Below are positions 4,842 through 5,902 of a stretch of DNA of 5,902 bases, in pieces (positions within the stretch are counted from its first letter, which is position 1; every line of letters starts with the position of its first letter). The position numbers and the translations under genes were made by a program. Below the pieces are notes generated by a model. The model was given only the letters and a program-made list of their open reading frames with translations. It was not told the origin of the DNA and did not search any database. Origin of the DNA: an uncultured Sphingomonadales bacterium. GTDB taxonomy: Bacteria; Pseudomonadota; Alphaproteobacteria; Sphingomonadales; Sphingomonadaceae. Location of the stretch: assembly GCA_903828025.1 (NCBI GenBank), contig CAIKKO010000258.1:1-5902 (forward strand), in the 5' to 3' direction.

Positions 4842-5902
4842 TCAAGTCCTGTACCGGGTAAGCGCATCGCCCAGCGCGGCTTCGAGCGGGCCGAGCCACG
4901 GAGCATAGCGCCGCCACTGCGTCATCGTAGCAGGGTCGATCGGGCGGCGCACCTGCTCTGAACTCGGCGTGCGCACGCTGCGCCGCGTTTCGTGGAAGGC
5001 TAGACAAGCAGGCTCGAACGGCAGGCCAGCATGGTCCAGCATCCGCCGCACCTCGGCCTCCAGATCGCCCACCACATCCTCATGGTGCACGCGCAGCACG
5101 CGCCCGGGCAGCACTGCATCCCAGTGCCGCATCACCGCCAGATAAGTGCGGTAATGCCGGGCGAGATCCTCGATCCCATAGGAAAACTCCTGATTCACCG
5201 TGCCGAACAGCTGCTTGTACATACCGAAGCAGCTCGCCATCGGCTCGCGCCGCACATCAATGATCGCGGCGCGCGGCAGGATCAGGTGGATGAGCCCCAC
5301 ATGCCAGAAATTGTTCGGCATCTTGTCGACAAAGAAGCGCCGCCCCAGCTGCCGGTGAACCCGCGTTTCGGCGATGAACCGTTCGCCCAGCGCCCGTAGC
5401 TCTGCCCCCGTCAGCCGCAGGAGGGCAGCGGGATCGACCGGCAAGCCGCAAGCCGGGTCCGCACCGCACAGTTCGGCCGCGTAGCGCCCGATCTCGGTCA
5501 GCTCCTGCGTGCCTTCCACTGCGGAATGCGAGGCCAGAATCTGCTCGATCAAAGTCGATCCCGCACGCGGCAGGCCAAGCACGAAAATCGGCGCGGGATC
5601 ATCGAGCCCCCAGCCCGCGCGCTCGGCAAAGACCGGCGCGGTGAACACCTGCTGCAACCGCTCCGCGCAGGCCTCCGCAGCATCGGCGCGATAGCGCGCT
5701 GCGGCGCGTCGCAGATCGTTGCCGCGCGCATAACAGTGCCACGAGGCGGGATAATCGCCCGCATCCTCCAGCGCCTTGCCCAGCGCGAAGCAGAGATAGA
5801 CGCGGTCCATGTCCGCGATGCCGGGCGATTGCTCGGCGGCACGCATGCGGGCGATCTCGGTCGCGCCAAACCGGTAGGTCTTGAGATTGGCGAGGCTGAA
5901 CC
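4842..5902 (-). CDS. TPR-containing sulfotransferase family protein (N-terminus outside window)
   Basis: The frame stays open from the stop at 4842 to the right edge of the window, so the Met at 5846 is probably internal: the 18 or so codons upstream (LANLKTYRFG then EIARM) match a stretch usual in these TPR sulfotransferases. Numbering from that Met, residues 15-49 (LGKALEDAGDYPASWHCYARG) are a last TPR-like helix pair; FVLGLPRAGSTLIEQILASH (88-107) is the 5'-phosphosulfate-binding loop for PAPS; DKMPNNFWHVGLIHLILP and IDVRREPMASCFGMY form the core and the 3'-phosphate-binding Arg/Ser site. Such proteins transfer sulfate from PAPS to protein or small-molecule acceptors; the acceptor here is unknown. 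It is the upstream partner of the AspH-type hydroxylase, with a 3 bp gap. The family call is firm; the real start and full TPR count cannot be seen. Confidence 0.92.
   Translation of the reverse strand, partial: FSLANLKTYRFGATEIARMRAAEQSPGIADMDRVYLCFALGKALEDAGDYPASWHCYARGNDLRRAAARYRADAAEACAERLQQVFTAPVFAERAGWGLDDPAPIFVLGLPRAGSTLIEQILASHSAVEGTQELTEIGRYAAELCGADPACGLPVDPAALLRLTGAELRALGERFIAETRVHRQLGRRFFVDKMPNNFWHVGLIHLILPRAAIIDVRREPMASCFGMYKQLFGTVNQEFSYGIEDLARHYRTYLAVMRHWDAVLPGRVLRVHHEDVVGDLEAEVRRMLDHAGLPFEPACLAFHETRRSVRTPSSEQVRRPIDPATMTQWRRYAPWLGPLEAALGDALTRYRT
4847..4850 (-). promoter_or_regulatory. Ribosome binding site of the hydroxylase
   Basis: AGGA on the minus strand lies 8 nt before the ATG at 4838, inside the last codons of the sulfotransferase. 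It supports that start and translational coupling of the two genes. Confidence 0.6.

Noticed and set aside
3897..4961. Plus-strand open frame of 354 codons
   Set aside because: It mirrors the hydroxylase gene on the other strand; composition is Arg/His/Gln-rich and there is no family resemblance.
1..5902. tRNA, rRNA, CRISPR, insertion sequence or long repeats
   Set aside because: I saw no terminal inverted repeats, transposase motifs, regularly spaced repeats or tRNA-like cloverleaf; the window is filled by six ordinary genes.

Overview
This GC-rich window of about 5.9 kb looks like an alphaproteobacterial chromosome, most likely Sphingomonadales (Erythrobacter, Novosphingobium or a relative). 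The placement rests on base composition, protein style and the paired AspH-type hydroxylase and TPR sulfotransferase; it is an inference, not a database match. Coding density is very high. Six genes cover nearly everything, and the only notable gap is 53 bp.

Layout from left to right: the 3' part of a GntR/UTRA regulator of the PhnR/PhnF type (+ strand, 5' end outside the window). Convergent to it, with a 4 bp gap, is a tight minus-strand cassette, read right to left: a DUF5690 membrane transporter, a TIGR03364-type FAD-dependent amine oxidase, and phosphonoacetaldehyde hydrolase (phnX). These three genes overlap by 8 and 4 bp and are almost certainly one transcript. Upstream of them on the same strand, across the 53 bp gap, lie an aspartyl/asparaginyl beta-hydroxylase-type 2-oxoglutarate oxygenase and a TPR sulfotransferase whose N-terminus runs off the right edge.

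The cassette reads as a compact aminophosphonate catabolic unit. The transporter would bring in 2-aminoethylphosphonate or a relative such as an N-methylated form. The flavoenzyme would oxidise the amine to phosphonoacetaldehyde, and PhnX would cleave the C-P bond to acetaldehyde and phosphate. The PhnR-like regulator would control it. No PhnW transaminase is present in the window.

Two observations stand out. First, the DUF5690 protein carries Arg/Lys residues at the positions of the substrate-binding residues of GlpT-type organophosphate:phosphate antiporters (R43, K79, R252), which suggests it is a phosphonate carrier. Second, the 53 bp gap holds TGGTATAGTCCA, a near-match to the operator recalled for mycobacterial PhnF. 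It overlaps an extended -10 element placed so that the transcript would be leaderless. Together these link the regulator, the promoter and the cassette.
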